A DNA stretch of 64,000 nucleotides from Sipunculus nudus (GCA_026874595.1 CM049322.1:52791386-52855385), one strand, 5' to 3'. Positions 12,165-25,629 are shown, counted from the stretch's first letter. Notes: a model not told the origin generated them from the letters alone. Program-made: numbers and translations.

Positions 12165-14600
12165 AAACAACAGTACGAAGTATGTTATAAATAATTTGTG
12201 AAATCGGAGTTTTTTTTACTTATATTTAATTACTAGGTGTTATTTCCATGGTAAATAATTGATTAATATACTTATAAATTTTATCTATTTATTCATTTAA
12301 TATATTTATATTATAAATGTATTATTGTATGCGATGTTAACAATTACGCACAGCAGGTATCTGAACTGTTCCCTTGCAAGTATAACCTGTAACTCATTTC
12401 TACAGGTGTGTTCTCTTACCTGTTTCTTACCCTTTCTTTGCTGTTTTCTTACGATGTGTGGTTTAAAATTCGCATTATCAATGTGACCATGAAGGAAGAG
12501 GCATCATGTCGCACTAAAAGATGCATCTCTGAAAGGAATAAATAAAGAAGGTAAATAGTTGGAAAAACTAAGTTCTTACCCTTCATACCTACTGGTCTTA
12601 ATTATTATATGTTAAGTAAGGAAACAGTAAATACGATCAGCGATGGCCCACGCTTCATTCGGATAAGCATTTCTTGTAATATAATAAATACGCTAGTATA
12701 CAAGTTTGCAGTTTAGGCTAAGGGATTTGATTTGTTATGAAAAATATGATTAAATCTTAAACCTAATGAGAACGTCCTATTCGCAGCTTTTTTAATGGTA
12801 GGAACACGGCAGGTTGATGGCGTTTTTTATTAAATGTGATTTAAAGTAAAACGCCCGAGGATTTTCAAGGGATAAGAAATAATCAAGAAGTCTCAAGAAT
12901 GTATGGGTTTTGTACAAAATACGCAGATAAATTTATGAAAATTGTTGATTTTGAGGGGAAAATGGAAAAATATATCTCATTTTTCCGTAGGCACCACTAA
13001 CTTTCCCACCTGCTTTTGGGAATTTTTTGGGGGTATGTCACACAAACAACCATCAATAAGAAAATAGAATTATGAGTATTTAATACCAAACCTGGTTAAA
13101 TAGAAGACATACCTGGACAATCAAATCAAGTACACTATTTTTTCTTTGATAGTTTATCATGCATTTTCCTTCCTGTCCTTGGTTCAAAAATGGTATACCT
13201 TACCAATACTTAAAGCAAAAAATAGATAGACTTGGGATACGAAGCAGACAATAAATATTTATTATTTCGTGAGATGATGTTATAGTAGAGTCTTGTTCAC
13301 CGTCCCTCTTATACTCCGAATGACATGGCCACTATTTGGCCTAGAACCGTTTGCTTTACTCCCATAAAAATGGCTGTAAAATATTGTTTGATCATTATTA
13401 TATGTGCTATCTAGATATGCAGCTGTGAACGGGACAGTTTTTCTTAATTTATGGGCCAATGTTTTATATACAATGTTTACAGTACTCTGCCGATAAACCG
13501 TTATACATTCATTAAGATAAGGGTCCTTTGGGCCCCATAATAAAAAATCCTTAACACATGCTTATCAAGATAAATTTAGAGAAACAAAAAAGAAATCGTC
13601 GATACGTTAAATAACAAAACAGCTGCAAAGGTGTGAAGAATAATTAATTAATTATAGATTATATATCCATATGTATTTTATTGACAATATTTGAATTTTT
13701 TATAGTTGTATTTGCCCTTAGCCTCTTACGCTTTGGTCAAAGATGTCATCTCTGTACAATTTAGAAACATAATTATAAATATCTCTTTACCAAACGCTAT
13801 TATTGTTGCACAAAACTACGCTCTAGTAGACTACAAATGGTCGAACCTGGACTAACTGGCTCCTCAAAGGACCTTGTCAGAGCCTGATATATATGGAAAT
13901 CTTATTAATAAAAAAACCGAAAAAAACACAGAAACATCCAAGCTTGCACTATTACAGCCTATATTTTTATGACGTTTCTCTACATGCATTGGTGGTATTT
14001 CCTTTCCCCTTCTCTCAGCACCCCTTTGCAAAAATCCCCTTTTCTAAAATCCCATAATTAGTTGAAATGCCGCGGATCTGTCGCGTGAGAGCTTGCCGCC
14101 AGTTCAAGGCCCACATTCCGCCTGCGATTTTCTTCCGCTTTGCCACCTACGTGGCGCCCAATTGAGTGTGTGTTGGCCTTAATGTGATTAATATTCCTAT
14201 ATTAAAATGATTTATTACATACACATTCATGTGGACAAAAGATTAATATTTTTGACAACATTACTACATAAAAATACACTTTATTACATTAAACATTCAT
14301 GTCGCCCCAACAAAATAATATAGAAACATAACATTCATGTCCACCTGCTTGTCTGCAACGTGAAAACCAACCTAATTGTCAGTCATTTCACATATTTTAT
14401 TCGGAATGATGCATGCTAACATATAAAGGTTGCGTAACATTAATCCAGTCTTCTATTTCTGATTTAAAGTGAAGTTGGAAATAACAGATCCAGACTCTTA
14501 ACATATAATGTATCTTCATGCCGTGACCTATTTGTCTTCAGGTCACAACTTTAATAGCCACTTAATAATTTGTTTTCTATTTTCGAAAGTTGTCATAATA
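12165..14600. other. No coding sequence; possible LicD 5' intron
   Basis: AT-rich sequence without recognisable ORFs or repeats; it would be the first intron if the 12077-12156 exon is real. Confidence 0.45.
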
Positions 14601-14767
14601 CATTTTGCGTCATATAAACAAGGTTCCTATTATATATTTGCAGGGCCAGAGAAACAAAAGACGGATAGGGAAGTGCATACACTCAAAGAGGGGAAAACTC
14701 AGGGAGCATTTATATGACTTTTGTACTCATGCAATAGAGAGGTCTTTGTGCGAAGTACAAAATCAAC

Positions 14768-15658
14768 ATGATGCCATTTCATGCGTGTCCATGCAGATAC
14801 AAGACCCAGCGCCTTTTTATTCTGTTACTTCCAGTTGCTTTGTTAGCCTTGATTTTAAAAAGTAAAACTAGCAATCAGAGTGAGTTCAAACCGGTGCCCT
14901 ATTCTGATCTGTGGCGCCAGATAAACGTTTCTTCCAGCGATCTTCCAAAGCATTTGTCCATGTTTAAACGTGGTATGTCAGAGGAAGATTTCCATCTAGG
15001 TCTTGATCTTCTTTCAGTTTTCTCCAAGGTTATGGACAGACATAATTTAACATACTTCCTCTACGCAGGCACGTTAATTGGCGCCATCAGACATCACGGT
15101 CCTATACCTTGGGATGATGATATTGACATTATGGTCTCATGGCATGAGAAAGAGAAAATAATACAAGCACTTGAAAAGCTAAATGCAGATTATACGTTAT
15201 ACTGGACGAAAGACCGACATCAATGGAAATTGTATTCAAAGCACTCCCGTAAACCACGCGGTCAAAAGGTTCCTTGGAACTATCCAAATCTCGACATATG
15301 GCTTTACAAAAAAGAAGGCGAGAGGCTTCTCGATTGGTCCTATAACGGTGGTGATGTATATCTCTCAACCAAGTACGTGTTCCCTCTTCAAAGGCGACGG
15401 TTCGCAGATATAGAGCTAAACTGTCCGTGTAATCCCCATGCCATTTTGGGATCAAGTAATAATTTGACCGAATGTATATCCCGATTTTGGAGTCACCAGG
15501 ATGAGGATTTTGTTGGTTATGCTCATACTGTCCCATGCCATGTACTTGAGGATTATTTCCCGTTCGTCCGTCGGATACGCACAGGAGGGGTTACCATGGA
15601 GACGCTAATGTATAAAGGCAAAACCGTCGGAAAGCAGATGTTAGAACCACTATGTTAA
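14768..15658 (+). CDS. LicD/fukutin-family type II membrane protein
   Basis: A 296-residue protein in one uninterrupted exon. A short cytoplasmic head is followed by one membrane segment (about residues 17-31) and a luminal domain, the topology of Golgi glycan-modifying enzymes. Residues 101-121 carry the LicD/fukutin nucleotidyltransferase-type signature: GTLIGAIRHHG then IPWDDDID, whose aspartates bind metal and nucleotide in this family. Members transfer phosphocholine or ribitol-phosphate to glycans; the substrate here cannot be told. Possible N-glycosylation sites are at Asn53, Asn93 and Asn232. Later cysteines (219, 221, 236, 257) may form disulfides. The start is at tandem ATGs; an acceptor-like TTTGCAG at 14637-14643 suggests a 5' UTR intron. 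A diverged dead copy lies at 34.7-35.8 kb. The family call is firm; activity is inferred. Confidence 0.9.
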   Translation: MMPFHACPCRYKTQRLFILLLPVALLALILKSKTSNQSEFKPVPYSDLWRQINVSSSDLPKHLSMFKRGMSEEDFHLGLDLLSVFSKVMDRHNLTYFLYAGTLIGAIRHHGPIPWDDDIDIMVSWHEKEKIIQALEKLNADYTLYWTKDRHQWKLYSKHSRKPRGQKVPWNYPNLDIWLYKKEGERLLDWSYNGGDVYLSTKYVFPLQRRRFADIELNCPCNPHAILGSSNNLTECISRFWSHQDEDFVGYAHTVPCHVLEDYFPFVRRIRTGGVTMETLMYKGKTVGKQMLEPLC

Positions 15659-15690
15659 TCCGAAACTGTGGCCGGTTTACAAATAGCAGC

Positions 15691-15696
15691 AATAAA
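15691..15696 (+). terminator. Polyadenylation signal AATAAA for the LicD gene
   Basis: A canonical AATAAA 33 bases after the LicD stop codon, on the same strand. Confidence 0.6.
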
Positions 15697-15719
15697 ACAT
15701 TTGAAGACGGTCCTTCAAT

Positions 15720-16150
15720 GACTTTGTTTGGATTCATTCGTCATCCTTCTACATAGCTTATGTATAATATAAAACATGGGAACGGTATTTAATATATTTT
15801 CTTTTGAATATTTACAAACCTAGTTAGCAGGTGCAGTAGGTTAAACAAAGGTGAATAAGGTAGCGGTTATCGAGCTTAAATATGTGCGTCTTGTACCAGG
15901 ATATTCACATTACATAGTCTTCAAGGAACGGTCTTCTTAGAGGTTTTTGGTAGCCCCTCTTTTGGGGTGCTCCCCTTTTCATTTTCATGTTTAATATAAT
16001 TGGTTCTTTTTCATCATCGATACCACATTTGTTAATTCTCTCAATGAACAAATATTTTCCCTTTGGATTAACATACATATGCCCAATTACATACTGTATA
16101 TTCAAATGAAAATACAAGTCATGCAACACAAAAGAAACAACTTATTGAAT
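15720..16150. other. No gene seen
   Basis: Contains a short self-complementary patch around GGTAGCCCC...GGGGTGCTCC near 15945-15975; no coding support. Confidence 0.4.
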
Positions 16151-16338
16151 TCTGGACTATCTAGACAAATCTGGAGGGGGCAAGTACCATTTGATTGGTG
16201 AGTAATCACTCATATGATAGGCATACTAGGAAAAGCACAAGTATGTCGCGCCAACATTGCCTACGGATGAGCTGCTCCGTCTAAATACTATCAAACCTGA
16301 CCTTACTCTCAATAGGCTGTCTTGAGGGACCATTTAAA

Positions 16339-16665
16339 ATGTCTACGGAAACATCCAAAGTGTCAAACATGAATGATCGAGAAAAGTTGGAGATGATAAT
16401 GAAAAAGATGGACAAAATAGATAATATGCAGACAACACTTAATTCCTTTGTGGAAAGAGTAACTAAAGTAGAAGAAAAGTTAGCAGCAGTGCAGACACAG
16501 GTTGAAGACTTAGAAAGGGGCGTGTCGTAGATAGAAACTGACTTAGCGGAAATGAAGTGTCAGAAAGCAGACAATGAAGAAAAGTATGTGTCTCAATTTG
16601 AATTCCAGGAAATGAAACAGGAAAATTATTTAAGGTCTGATGATCGTCAAACAACCTTGGTTTAA
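16339..16665 (+). pseudogene. LINE ORF1 N-terminal coiled-coil fragment
   Basis: The reading opens with MSTETSKVSNMNDREKLEMI and continues as a charged heptad-rich coiled coil (MKKMDKIDNMQ, VEEKLAAVQTQVEDLE), typical of L1-type ORF1 trimerisation regions. An in-frame TAG at 16528-16530 interrupts it, after which similar coiled-coil content (IETDLAEMKCQKADNEEKY) continues to about 16665 and then stops. The C-terminal half is found 1.87 kb downstream. Low to moderate certainty alone; stronger given the order of pieces. Confidence 0.55.
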
Positions 16666-18535
16666 TTAAGCTTAAGAATTCATATTAAAAATAATTTTAG
16701 TTACAATGATATATACATATTTTGAATCCTTAGAATATCTACTGTTAGATGAGATATATATGAACATTGTCTCAGATTTTCCTTCGAAGATTTTAAACTT
16801 TAAATTATTTATTTTAAACTTTTTTAACGCGATATATCTCACATTTGGCAAACACTATGTATATAAAAATAGTATCACATGGAAGTATATACACATATCT
16901 CCAGGCGTTTTTTACTGTGTGTTTAAAATCTTTTTTTTCCTTTTTAATTTTAATCAAAATAATTATGATACTAACAATGCATATTTCTTTTAAATGGTGT
17001 ATAACTGCTAAACTAAAACATTAATCAAAAAAGAGAGAAAAAACGCATTTTTGATCACAAGTCAAATTACCTATATGCAAAATTTGAAAACTCTTCTTGT
17101 GGTGGTTTTTGAGAAATATCGCGCCGAAGACCGTGCAGTCTGTTGAAGTGTTTGTTTTATTTTTTTTGAGAAAATGGCTAAAAATTGTTTGGGAAGAGAA
17201 ATCTCGTTTTCAACGGAAAACAGAAATATCAGCGCAAGTGACAGTTGTAAATTTTCATTATATATTCTGATCTCCGTTGGTTTTGATAAAGAAAATTGAA
17301 AATTAAATAGTTTGTCATGGTGAAAAGGACGAAATTTTAACATGAAAAGACATCTCAAGAACTGTCAAACAGAAGTAGGCGGAGCTTACTGCTCCAAATA
17401 GCTGGTCATCGGTAATTAGGTCATGGGCCACCGCGCCGGGACACGCGTCAGACGTGAAGTGACTTTTTAGCAACAAATACTCTAATCACTGTCAGCAAAC
17501 ATTTGAACTGCCAATGTATCCCCCGCTCAGAATCTGTAGACTCTAGACACGAACTAAGAAGCAGCAACACCTGCTAGTAAACCGATATCATCCTAGAATG
17601 ACGAAACCTATAGATTACCGAATATTGAAAAGGCATGTTTAGCATAAAATCATAAAATAAGATATGTTGTTGTTAAAGTTTGTTTTAATGTCATATCTTT
17701 ATTCTTTAAAACTGTATCCAGACTTAAATATAGTTTATATGAATATTAAAACAAGGGTGACTTTTTCACAAGATGCCGTGTTTACCGCGTAAAATGTGAA
17801 CGATTTCAGTGAACGTCAACGCTGTCAGCTGGCTTTCACAGAGATATACACGGAGACACGCACGGTTACAGGACAACCAGTTCAGCCTAATAATTATACA
17901 TAAGAAGCGGCGAGTGCCATGCAATGCAATATTTTATCGGTTTGTAGTATTCGGCTACGTCAAGAAACGAAAATATTTTTAAAACCGGTTTTTGAATTTA
18001 TTCAAAATACATAGACATATTGAGCTTAAAATAAGACAAGATAATAACATGGATGAAATAGTTATAAACCCTAGCAAGTAGGTAAAGTTTACTGAAATAA
18101 CAAGCGGCTATTTTATATTTCATGACATATTCTTGCATAACCACGACGTTTACAAGTTTAGGATGGCCCTGACGTAATTTTGGGCAGTGACACAGACCTC
18201 AACAAAACTCTACGATCTGCATAATAGGTCAGGGGTAAGAGTACACGGGGAAGTGTGTGCAGTAATTAGTGTCAATTAATTATCAAGTGCCAGTAATAAA
18301 GATAAGCACAGTCCCGGCTGAGTGACCGGCTGACTGACCAATAAGCAATTGAATACCCTGTTGGTTCTCGCAGAGCTGAGAGTGGTCCTGTATACAACCC
18401 ACGTGGGATTGATCTCTGAATTAAAATGGTTATTTTTCCAATGGATACAATATATCGTCAGGAAAGTATTTTTGTAACAAGATCGGTCTAACAAACAACT
18501 ATAAGGTTACGGTTTTCACAAAGAAAGTCAATTTT
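16666..18535. other. AT-rich sequence separating the two ORF1 pieces
   Basis: About 1.87 kb without recognisable coding sequence. Its ORFs (16706-16993 plus, 17071-17358 minus) are low-complexity, Phe/Ile/Lys-rich and have no motif. It may be an insertion into the LINE, but I found no terminal repeats or target duplication. Confidence 0.4.
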
Positions 18536-18539
18536 ACAA

Positions 18540-18898
18540 TTTTTGATGGTTATGAGACCTTAAGTAACCGCCAGAGAGCCAATAATCTTATGATGCACAA
18601 TATTCCAGAAGGTTCAGAAGGTACATTACGCGAAACAGACTGTCTTGATTTTGTAAATTATTACCTAGCCACAGAAATAGGAATGGATCCAGTTTCAGAT
18701 ATACAGAAAGCGCACAGGTCTGGTCGGTCCGATAGTCAAAAAGGTACGCCAAGAGCGAGACCTATTAATGTCATATGCAAAAATCGTTATGGCAGAGATT
18801 CTATACTGAAGGTGTCAGTGTCTGTATTAAGAGAAAAGGGAAACAACATATATTTTACTGACCACGTTCACCAGCACGAGAGGTATTCATAAGAAGTA
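18540..18898 (+). pseudogene. LINE ORF1 C-terminal (RRM/CTD) fragment
   Basis: The frame reads NRQRANNLMMHNIPEGSEG, then TDCLDFVNYYLATEIGMD, IQKAHRSGR and later VLREKGNNIYFTDHV. This is the conserved pattern of L1-like ORF1 proteins: NNL-(x)-IPE, an amphipathic helix, an AHR(S/x)GR motif, then the C-terminal domain. It ends with a TAA at 18890-18892, after which related sequence continues out of frame. It is the downstream half of the ORF1 begun at 16339. Confidence 0.7.
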
Positions 18899-19189
18899 AA
18901 TTCCTTCAATAAAGAAATGCGCCAAACGGGATGACTCACGTTTATACCTGGGACGGTCCCCCGAGTGATTAAATACAAGAACAGTCCAAAGGGAACACCT
19001 GGTCCGTTAGAAACTTACCGCCCACGCCGGGTCACGATATATACAGACGGAATTAGACCATGACTTCAAACGCTGTGTATGTGATTTTGCTGCGGTAATC
19101 TACTTAAAGCGCCCAACTATATTAACTTCACTTTATTTTCAATTATCTCTTTATATGTTGTTCATGTTCACATCGAGGTTTTATCAGAG

Positions 19190-20450
<1,261 letters not shown>

Positions 20451-20479
20451 ACGTATCAGTCAAAAGAAGAGTATAATAG

Positions 20480-20848
20480 TGTAATGCTGTATTTGGCCTA
20501 TTTTGTGGCAGGATTTAGCTCATTTTATCCCTAATTTATTTGGTAGAGAGTTTGGCCCATTTTTAATCTTGGCATCTGATTGGTCAATGGTTTTGGCCTC
20601 TCATGCATATTAATGAGCTGGTGTTAAGTTATAAGAGTGAGCGTCCCCTGGCGACGGGACGATAAATGATTAATGCAAGTTTTAATGACGGGTTGGTTTT
20701 AATTAATGCAGGCTGTCACACCCTGCCGGCGATGAGATGGTGTAAACTTGTGGATGATTGGGAAATGAAAAATAAGACTAGGTTGTGAGGAACAAATAGT
20801 TTTATTCTGAAAAATACAAAAGCTTGAACATGAAATAAAATCATCTTA
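20480..20848. other. No clear gene; minus-strand poly(A)-type signal near 20800
   Basis: The plus-strand TTTATT at about 20802 reads AATAAA on the minus strand, just downstream of the minus-strand ORF cluster at 20.85-22.08 kb. Otherwise no recognisable content. Confidence 0.35.
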
Positions 20849-21170
20849 ACCTGACCAATTAAATCGTGTGTGTTGTGAACATGCAAAATTGAATATCTCT
20901 GTTAGAGACATAAAATTTCTTTTTGAATCCATCAGCGGTTTTCTTCCTTCAGCCTTGCTGTCTGTCGTTGGAGGGTAGGACTGGGGTTGTCCTGACGGGT
21001 TTTCTGTGCGGTTGATGTAGCCGATGATAAAATTCATTTTTTTCTCCGTACAGGTCAGCGACGACGATGTCCTCCACTTTTTCTAGGTCTCTGTCGAAAA
21101 CCTGGAAGGAGTCTTTGATGTTGTGTGCCATTTTGAGGAGGTTATCGTAGTATTCCGTCAGGTCTTGCAT
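20846..21170 (-). CDS. Unidentified minus-strand reading, two overlapping frames
   Basis: The frame at 21170-20949 begins MQDLTEYYDNLLKMAHNI and continues IKDSFQVFDRDLEKVEDI, an amphipathic acidic helix pattern with natural-looking composition. A second frame (21037-20846) overlaps it and runs on with IGYINRTENPSGQPQSYPP to a later stop. The pair could be one protein with a frameshift or two exons. I do not recognise a family. It lies directly downstream, on the same strand, of two other coding-like blocks. It could be a decayed element-encoded or viral-like gene, or chance. Confidence 0.3.
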
Positions 21171-21311
21171 TTGTCTTTTTTTTCTGTAGTTTTCGTCGTT
21201 GTTTTTTCACTGCTGGCCGTTATAGCCTGAGAAGTGCATGGTTTTGGTTCTTTGGTGTCGTTGCTTTTTCTCTTGTTTTGTTTCTTGGTTTTCTTTTCCT
21301 CAGACACTTGT

Positions 21312-21625
21312 TTATTTTTTCGTCAACCTTTTGTTTCTGGGCCAGTGCGTCAGATTTTCCTGTTTTGGTGTGTTTTCCTTTCTGCCCTTGGTAGGGGTGA
21401 GTTCGGTATCCACAGTTTCAGCTCGGGTCGTTATAGCAGCAGTAGCAGGAGCAGTGGCGGCGGCGGCGGCGTTAGCAGGAGGTGCCGGGACAGGTGTAGT
21501 TGGTTTATCATTGTTGATGATTATTGGTGTGCATTCCCAACAGCTTTGGCTATGGCACAAATCTTCTTACCCTTGTTCTGGTACAGCAGGACTAGAGTTT
21601 TCTGGCATGTCTGGTTGACTTTTGG
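21312..21625 (-). CDS. Unidentified Ala/Pro/Thr-rich minus-strand reading
   Basis: A possible start MPENSSPAVPEQG lies near 21608 and is broken by a stop; CAAGG|GTAAGA there also resembles a splice donor. The same frame then reads through an Ala/Thr/Pro-rich linker (PVPAPPANAAAAATAPATAA) and a basic tail ending about 21312. The low-complexity middle comes from GC-rich trinucleotide repeats (GGCGGC on the plus strand near 21460), so some openness is compositional. The opposite-strand ORF is a shadow. Product unknown. Confidence 0.25.
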
Positions 21626-21674
21626 GGATCAGGTTGTTTTTTTATTCAATTTTATAGCTGATCAGCTATTGTAA

Positions 21675-22074
21675 TCATTTCTGTTTCAGGGTCAGCGCTT
21701 TGTAGTTGCATCTGGGCCATGTCGGGTCGAGAGAGCGAGTGTGAAGTGGTGTCGTGAAGCGTGATGTCTTATAGGCGTTCTCACCGGAAGCAATCCGGGA
21801 AAACGCAACTCGCATGCGCGTTCCTTTGTAGACAGATTCACTAAGGTCATCGGGTACACTGAGGTCACAGAAGTCATCCATAGGGTCTTCTTCATTGACA
21901 GTGTAAATGTATCCATTTCGGAATGGCTTGAGTTGGCAATAGTTGGTGAGCAAGAACCAGTCGCATTGCCAGTTATTGAAGGGTTCGCCGTTATGCATGG
22001 GTACTGTTTGTCCCGGACAGCCTTTTCCTTTTCCTGTCTGATAACCGACGAAGCGATTTTTCCATGCTATTATT
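21675..22074 (-). CDS. Unidentified minus-strand reading, locally GC-rich
   Basis: The frame is open from about 22074 (AWKNRFVGYQTGKGKGC) through an internal Met at 21998 to a TGA at 21675, about 130 codons. It looks like a real folded protein: a Trp/Cys-rich start (FNNWQCDWFLLTNYCQLKPF), then FRNGYIYTVNEEDPMDDF and basic C-terminal stretches. No family is recognised. It is the first of three same-strand blocks ending near a possible AATAAA at 20.8 kb. Base composition is GC-richer than the flanks. A transferred or mobile-element origin is possible but unproven. Confidence 0.35.
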
Positions 22075-24117
22075 TTTTAATATTCTTTATGTAAAGGGTT
22101 GTTATTTTAATCAGTCTTCGGGTATGAGTAGTGTATTAACTATTGGGCACCTGAGTACATAATGTCTTTCTCTTTGAGTCGTAACGTCCACACTCCAACC
22201 ACAGCTGGTCATACACATATAGATGACAAAATTTAAAACTTTATATACAATACAACATTTAATCAATAAATATAACATTATATTCAATACAATATTTATT
22301 CATTAAATCCTTGTGGTACGATAAAATACATTACAATGCAATCAACACTATCAAAGAAACATTTCAAAGCCATAACTTTTCTAAAGCAAAAGCGAACATA
22401 ATATTGGAGGGGTAGCATTAGAATGAAACTCCAATAGGAGTATATTTGAAGGGGTTCAATTTGAAACGGTAAGGAAGCTTTGGTAAACTGTGATACCTGA
22501 ACAATTGAAATCTTAGGAATTTTTTCCGGTATTCGGTTACAGTTAGTGTCTTCTACATGATCGACATAATCCCTAAACTAATCCCTTCACAGACAAGCTC
22601 TTATCTGGTTTTACCAAACAACACACTCTCAAAAAAAGCACATATTATATAATTGCACATATTCTCACAATGCCACAGTCACGAGAACGTTAACAAATGT
22701 GCGAACAACGTTGGAATATTGCCATATGTGAGTAAAGCATCATGGAAATGTGCTCCTGTCCGTTATATTATTAATAGAACATTTTAAAGACTGTAAATCA
22801 TCACCATTAAGTCTAAAAAGCAATATCACAACGTGTTCATGCATATCATATATGAGGCCAGTATTTATAGCATCATGTAACAACATACTCCCTCTACTAG
22901 ATCCAAATAGATGAGTGCAACATCAAAAATAGTATTATATATCACTCATATATGTCTGAGTGCAACATTTACAAATGACCAAAAGACCATGACGCTCAGC
23001 TGAATTTGACGCACAGGTGATGCTTGTATTAATTATTGATGTTATGATCTGGAAACAAATATATGATGAGTAATTTTGAATAATGGGTAGAATGACTTCA
23101 AAAGTGCTCAAAACCATGTGTTTTCTACATAATCTATAGCAAAATATCATCAGCGATCTTATTTATGTTTTGACGAAGATTTTACCTGGAACTCCATAGG
23201 TGCTGATATCAAACTGCTTCAACTTCTGTTTTCTAACTAAAATGCATCATGTTATATCACATAGAACACATGTTCTTTTTAATCAATACATTATGTTTTT
23301 TTTTTTTACTTTTAGGGTCTAATGTTCATTTGAAGGAGTAAAATTACCAGTCACAACCAATAAATGTAACTGCCACAAAAGCACTGTACTTCCTTTTATT
23401 AGTTATTTGATGTTAATGCATATATATATATATATGTTTTGTGTGTGTGTTTCTCTGTGCCCGTTTCGTGACCTGTCATGAACTACTTCCACACTAAGAC
23501 TAGTTTACGTTAATCGTATGTACCATACCATGGACTTGTGTATATTTTATCAACGAACACGTGTGAGCTAATAACATAATCTATAAACGGCTAGGGCTTG
23601 AAAAGCGGAAAGTCCCATTTTTTAAACCAGCCGATGTTTATAAGATATGGCCATTGTTACTGCCCAGCAAAGCATAATAATCTGATTTTTATTGTACAAT
23701 CATTGTGAAAAAATTGGTGTTATCAATTCTTTGAAAGCGTCGTCCTTGCTTATGGCAGTGGCTTGATTTACCATAATGTCGGTAGATATTTCCTTATAAT
23801 GAACTGTTTTGTTTATTTCTTCAATTTGTTGTGATTTTTGTTGTAGTCCTGTAAGAATTGTGACCTGGACAATGCTGTATGCTGCTTTTACTAAGTGATA
23901 CAGTATTCATAGTGTGTAATTTAATAAGTTTATGTTCAGCAAGTTGGAACAGGTTACTTTTTTTCCGATTTCGGTCTTTACATTATCACAGAATGGTTGG
24001 CTAAACCAGCTTATGTTTCTTATGTTTTTATTGCAAGTAGGGTTAAAGTCATGAACTCTAGTTGCCTACAAGTCCTTACAGCAAAGCAATATACCTCCGT
24101 GTGGTTTAAGGCATAAG

Positions 24118-24122
<5 letters not shown>
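22075..24122. other. No gene seen
   Basis: AT-rich with short TA runs (23419-23435). No splice-bounded coding frame recognised. Confidence 0.5.

Positions 24123-24173
<51 letters not shown>
24123..24173. repeat. (TA)n microsatellite
   Basis: About 50 bp of TA dinucleotides. Confidence 0.95.
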
Positions 24174-24175
<2 letters not shown>

Positions 24176-25029
24176 TCTGCATTTTTTATTGACATTGTTC
24201 TGATTGGCAGTGCTTACATAAAAACGTTTACACTGTTAAATAGCACAATAACTAGTTAAAAGGAGGAGTAATGTTTGTTTTGTATATTGACAGGGTTGAC
24301 AAGCTATATTATATTTTTTAGGTTATTCGAATATTACTCTATAATACAATCTTTTATTATTATTATTATTTCACTTTTTTTCGTTTATTTGTTAATGATA
24401 AACAGTACCATTCATAACTGTTGGATTTTACTGAGCATGTATGTCATGTGGACCACCCGCGGAATACCACGTTCGATATGGTCTCATGCGGTGCTGGGTC
24501 GACCAGTGTTTCTTTAGTTATAACTCTAACTGTACATGTTTTTTTTAGATATGTATGAATATTTAACACAAATTTGAAAGTCGCATATGTCAAACAAGGC
24601 TAACTTCCAACTTTTTAACTCATATAAAATATATATGTATATACATTAATTTTTTATAGGTAGGTACATATGTATATATCTCCAATAGTCTCTAATTCTT
24701 TGTATGTTTACATATAAAATGTAAATGACCTTCCTATGTTTTATTTTGTTGATTTTCTGGATTTTTGTTAAATATTCAATTGTTAAACGAGTTTAAAATA
24801 TATGATATTTTATTGTATGATATATGCCTTTATGGTACTATGTGCCTGAGGCTTATATTTCTGAATAAATCATTCATTCATCTAAACATATTTATATTTT
24901 CATATATTCATTTATATATCATCACATGTTGCTCTATAATGCTGTTCCGAAATCCTTTCGCATTTTCTTTGATTGTGTAAGGTGCATGTATGAGAAATGA
25001 ACAGCATCAGAAGGTGAAGGTGAAGGTCA
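24174..25029. other. AT-rich; possible 3' end of the ILEI/PAN gene and a retroelement-like tail
   Basis: AATAAA on the minus strand at 24814-24809 is about 220 bp beyond the ILEI/PAN stop codon and could be its poly(A) signal. On the plus strand, 24845-24885 (GAATAAATCATTCATTCATC) resembles a LINE 3' terminus, but no coding remnant precedes it. Confidence 0.3.
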
Positions 25030-25301
25030 TTAAGGACACGTGATTAATTCTAAGATCGAAATGTCACCACTTGCTCGGATAGTCGTGTTTTTGTAGCCAG
25101 GTCGTGCCTTGAACAGTTGGCAAAGCCTCCCTCTCGGCTGCTCGATAACGTTGATGGTCATGCATGATGAGGTCTGGAGACATTTCATGATGCACTCGGT
25201 CCTGGTCTTGTCTGACAGAATAAGGGCAGGCTCCGCTCCAACGAACACACTCCCAGGAATTAGGTTGAAATGTCCGCTTCTTGTCATTTTACAGGTGTTA
25301 T
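25030..25301 (-). CDS. PAN/apple-domain exon, probable last exon of the ILEI/PAN gene
   Basis: Exon from the acceptor TTACAG (25307-25302) to a TAA stop at 25030-25032, entry phase 1. It encodes about 90 residues with six cysteines in PAN/apple order: NTC near the start, TEC, KC two residues on, SSC, LC, and a last TC four residues before the end. The core TECIMKCLQTSSCMTINV is characteristic of PAN domains, extracellular modules that bind proteins or carbohydrates. Joined to the upstream ILEI exon (donor phase 1) the frame reads through with Asp at the junction. The polypyrimidine tract is weak. Domain call fairly firm; gene join inferred. Confidence 0.65.
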
Positions 25302-25629
25302 CTGTAATCAGTATCTCAAAATAAGCTACAGCTAAATGTTTCTATAATTGTCTGTACTATGAAACAGTAATTTGAGAATCTGACATCATAGCTGTAATTT
25401 GGAAGTCTAAAAAAATGATGATAAAATTAGTAAATAATATATGTGGCGGCATTAGCTTACAAGAAACGTTGAAACTATTAATGATTAATTTGCTAGGCAA
25501 TCGATGCCACAGTTATTGAGGTACCAGATCTTCTGTATCAAATTGATTACTGTGACGTAAACAATCAGGTGCTTATTATTCTCTGTGTCTACGTACAAGC
25601 GTCCTAATTTCAAGGGCCCTATTCCAAAG

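Noticed and set aside
15129-15536. 135-codon minus-strand ORF
   Set aside because: Antisense shadow of the LicD CDS.
21234-21674. Plus-strand ORFs rich in Phe/Ser/Gly
   Set aside because: They are opposite-strand shadows of the minus-strand readings and a GGC-repeat tract.
24420-24520. tRNA-like GC-rich stretch
   Set aside because: No B box or cloverleaf could be drawn; no intact tRNA gene was found anywhere in the window.
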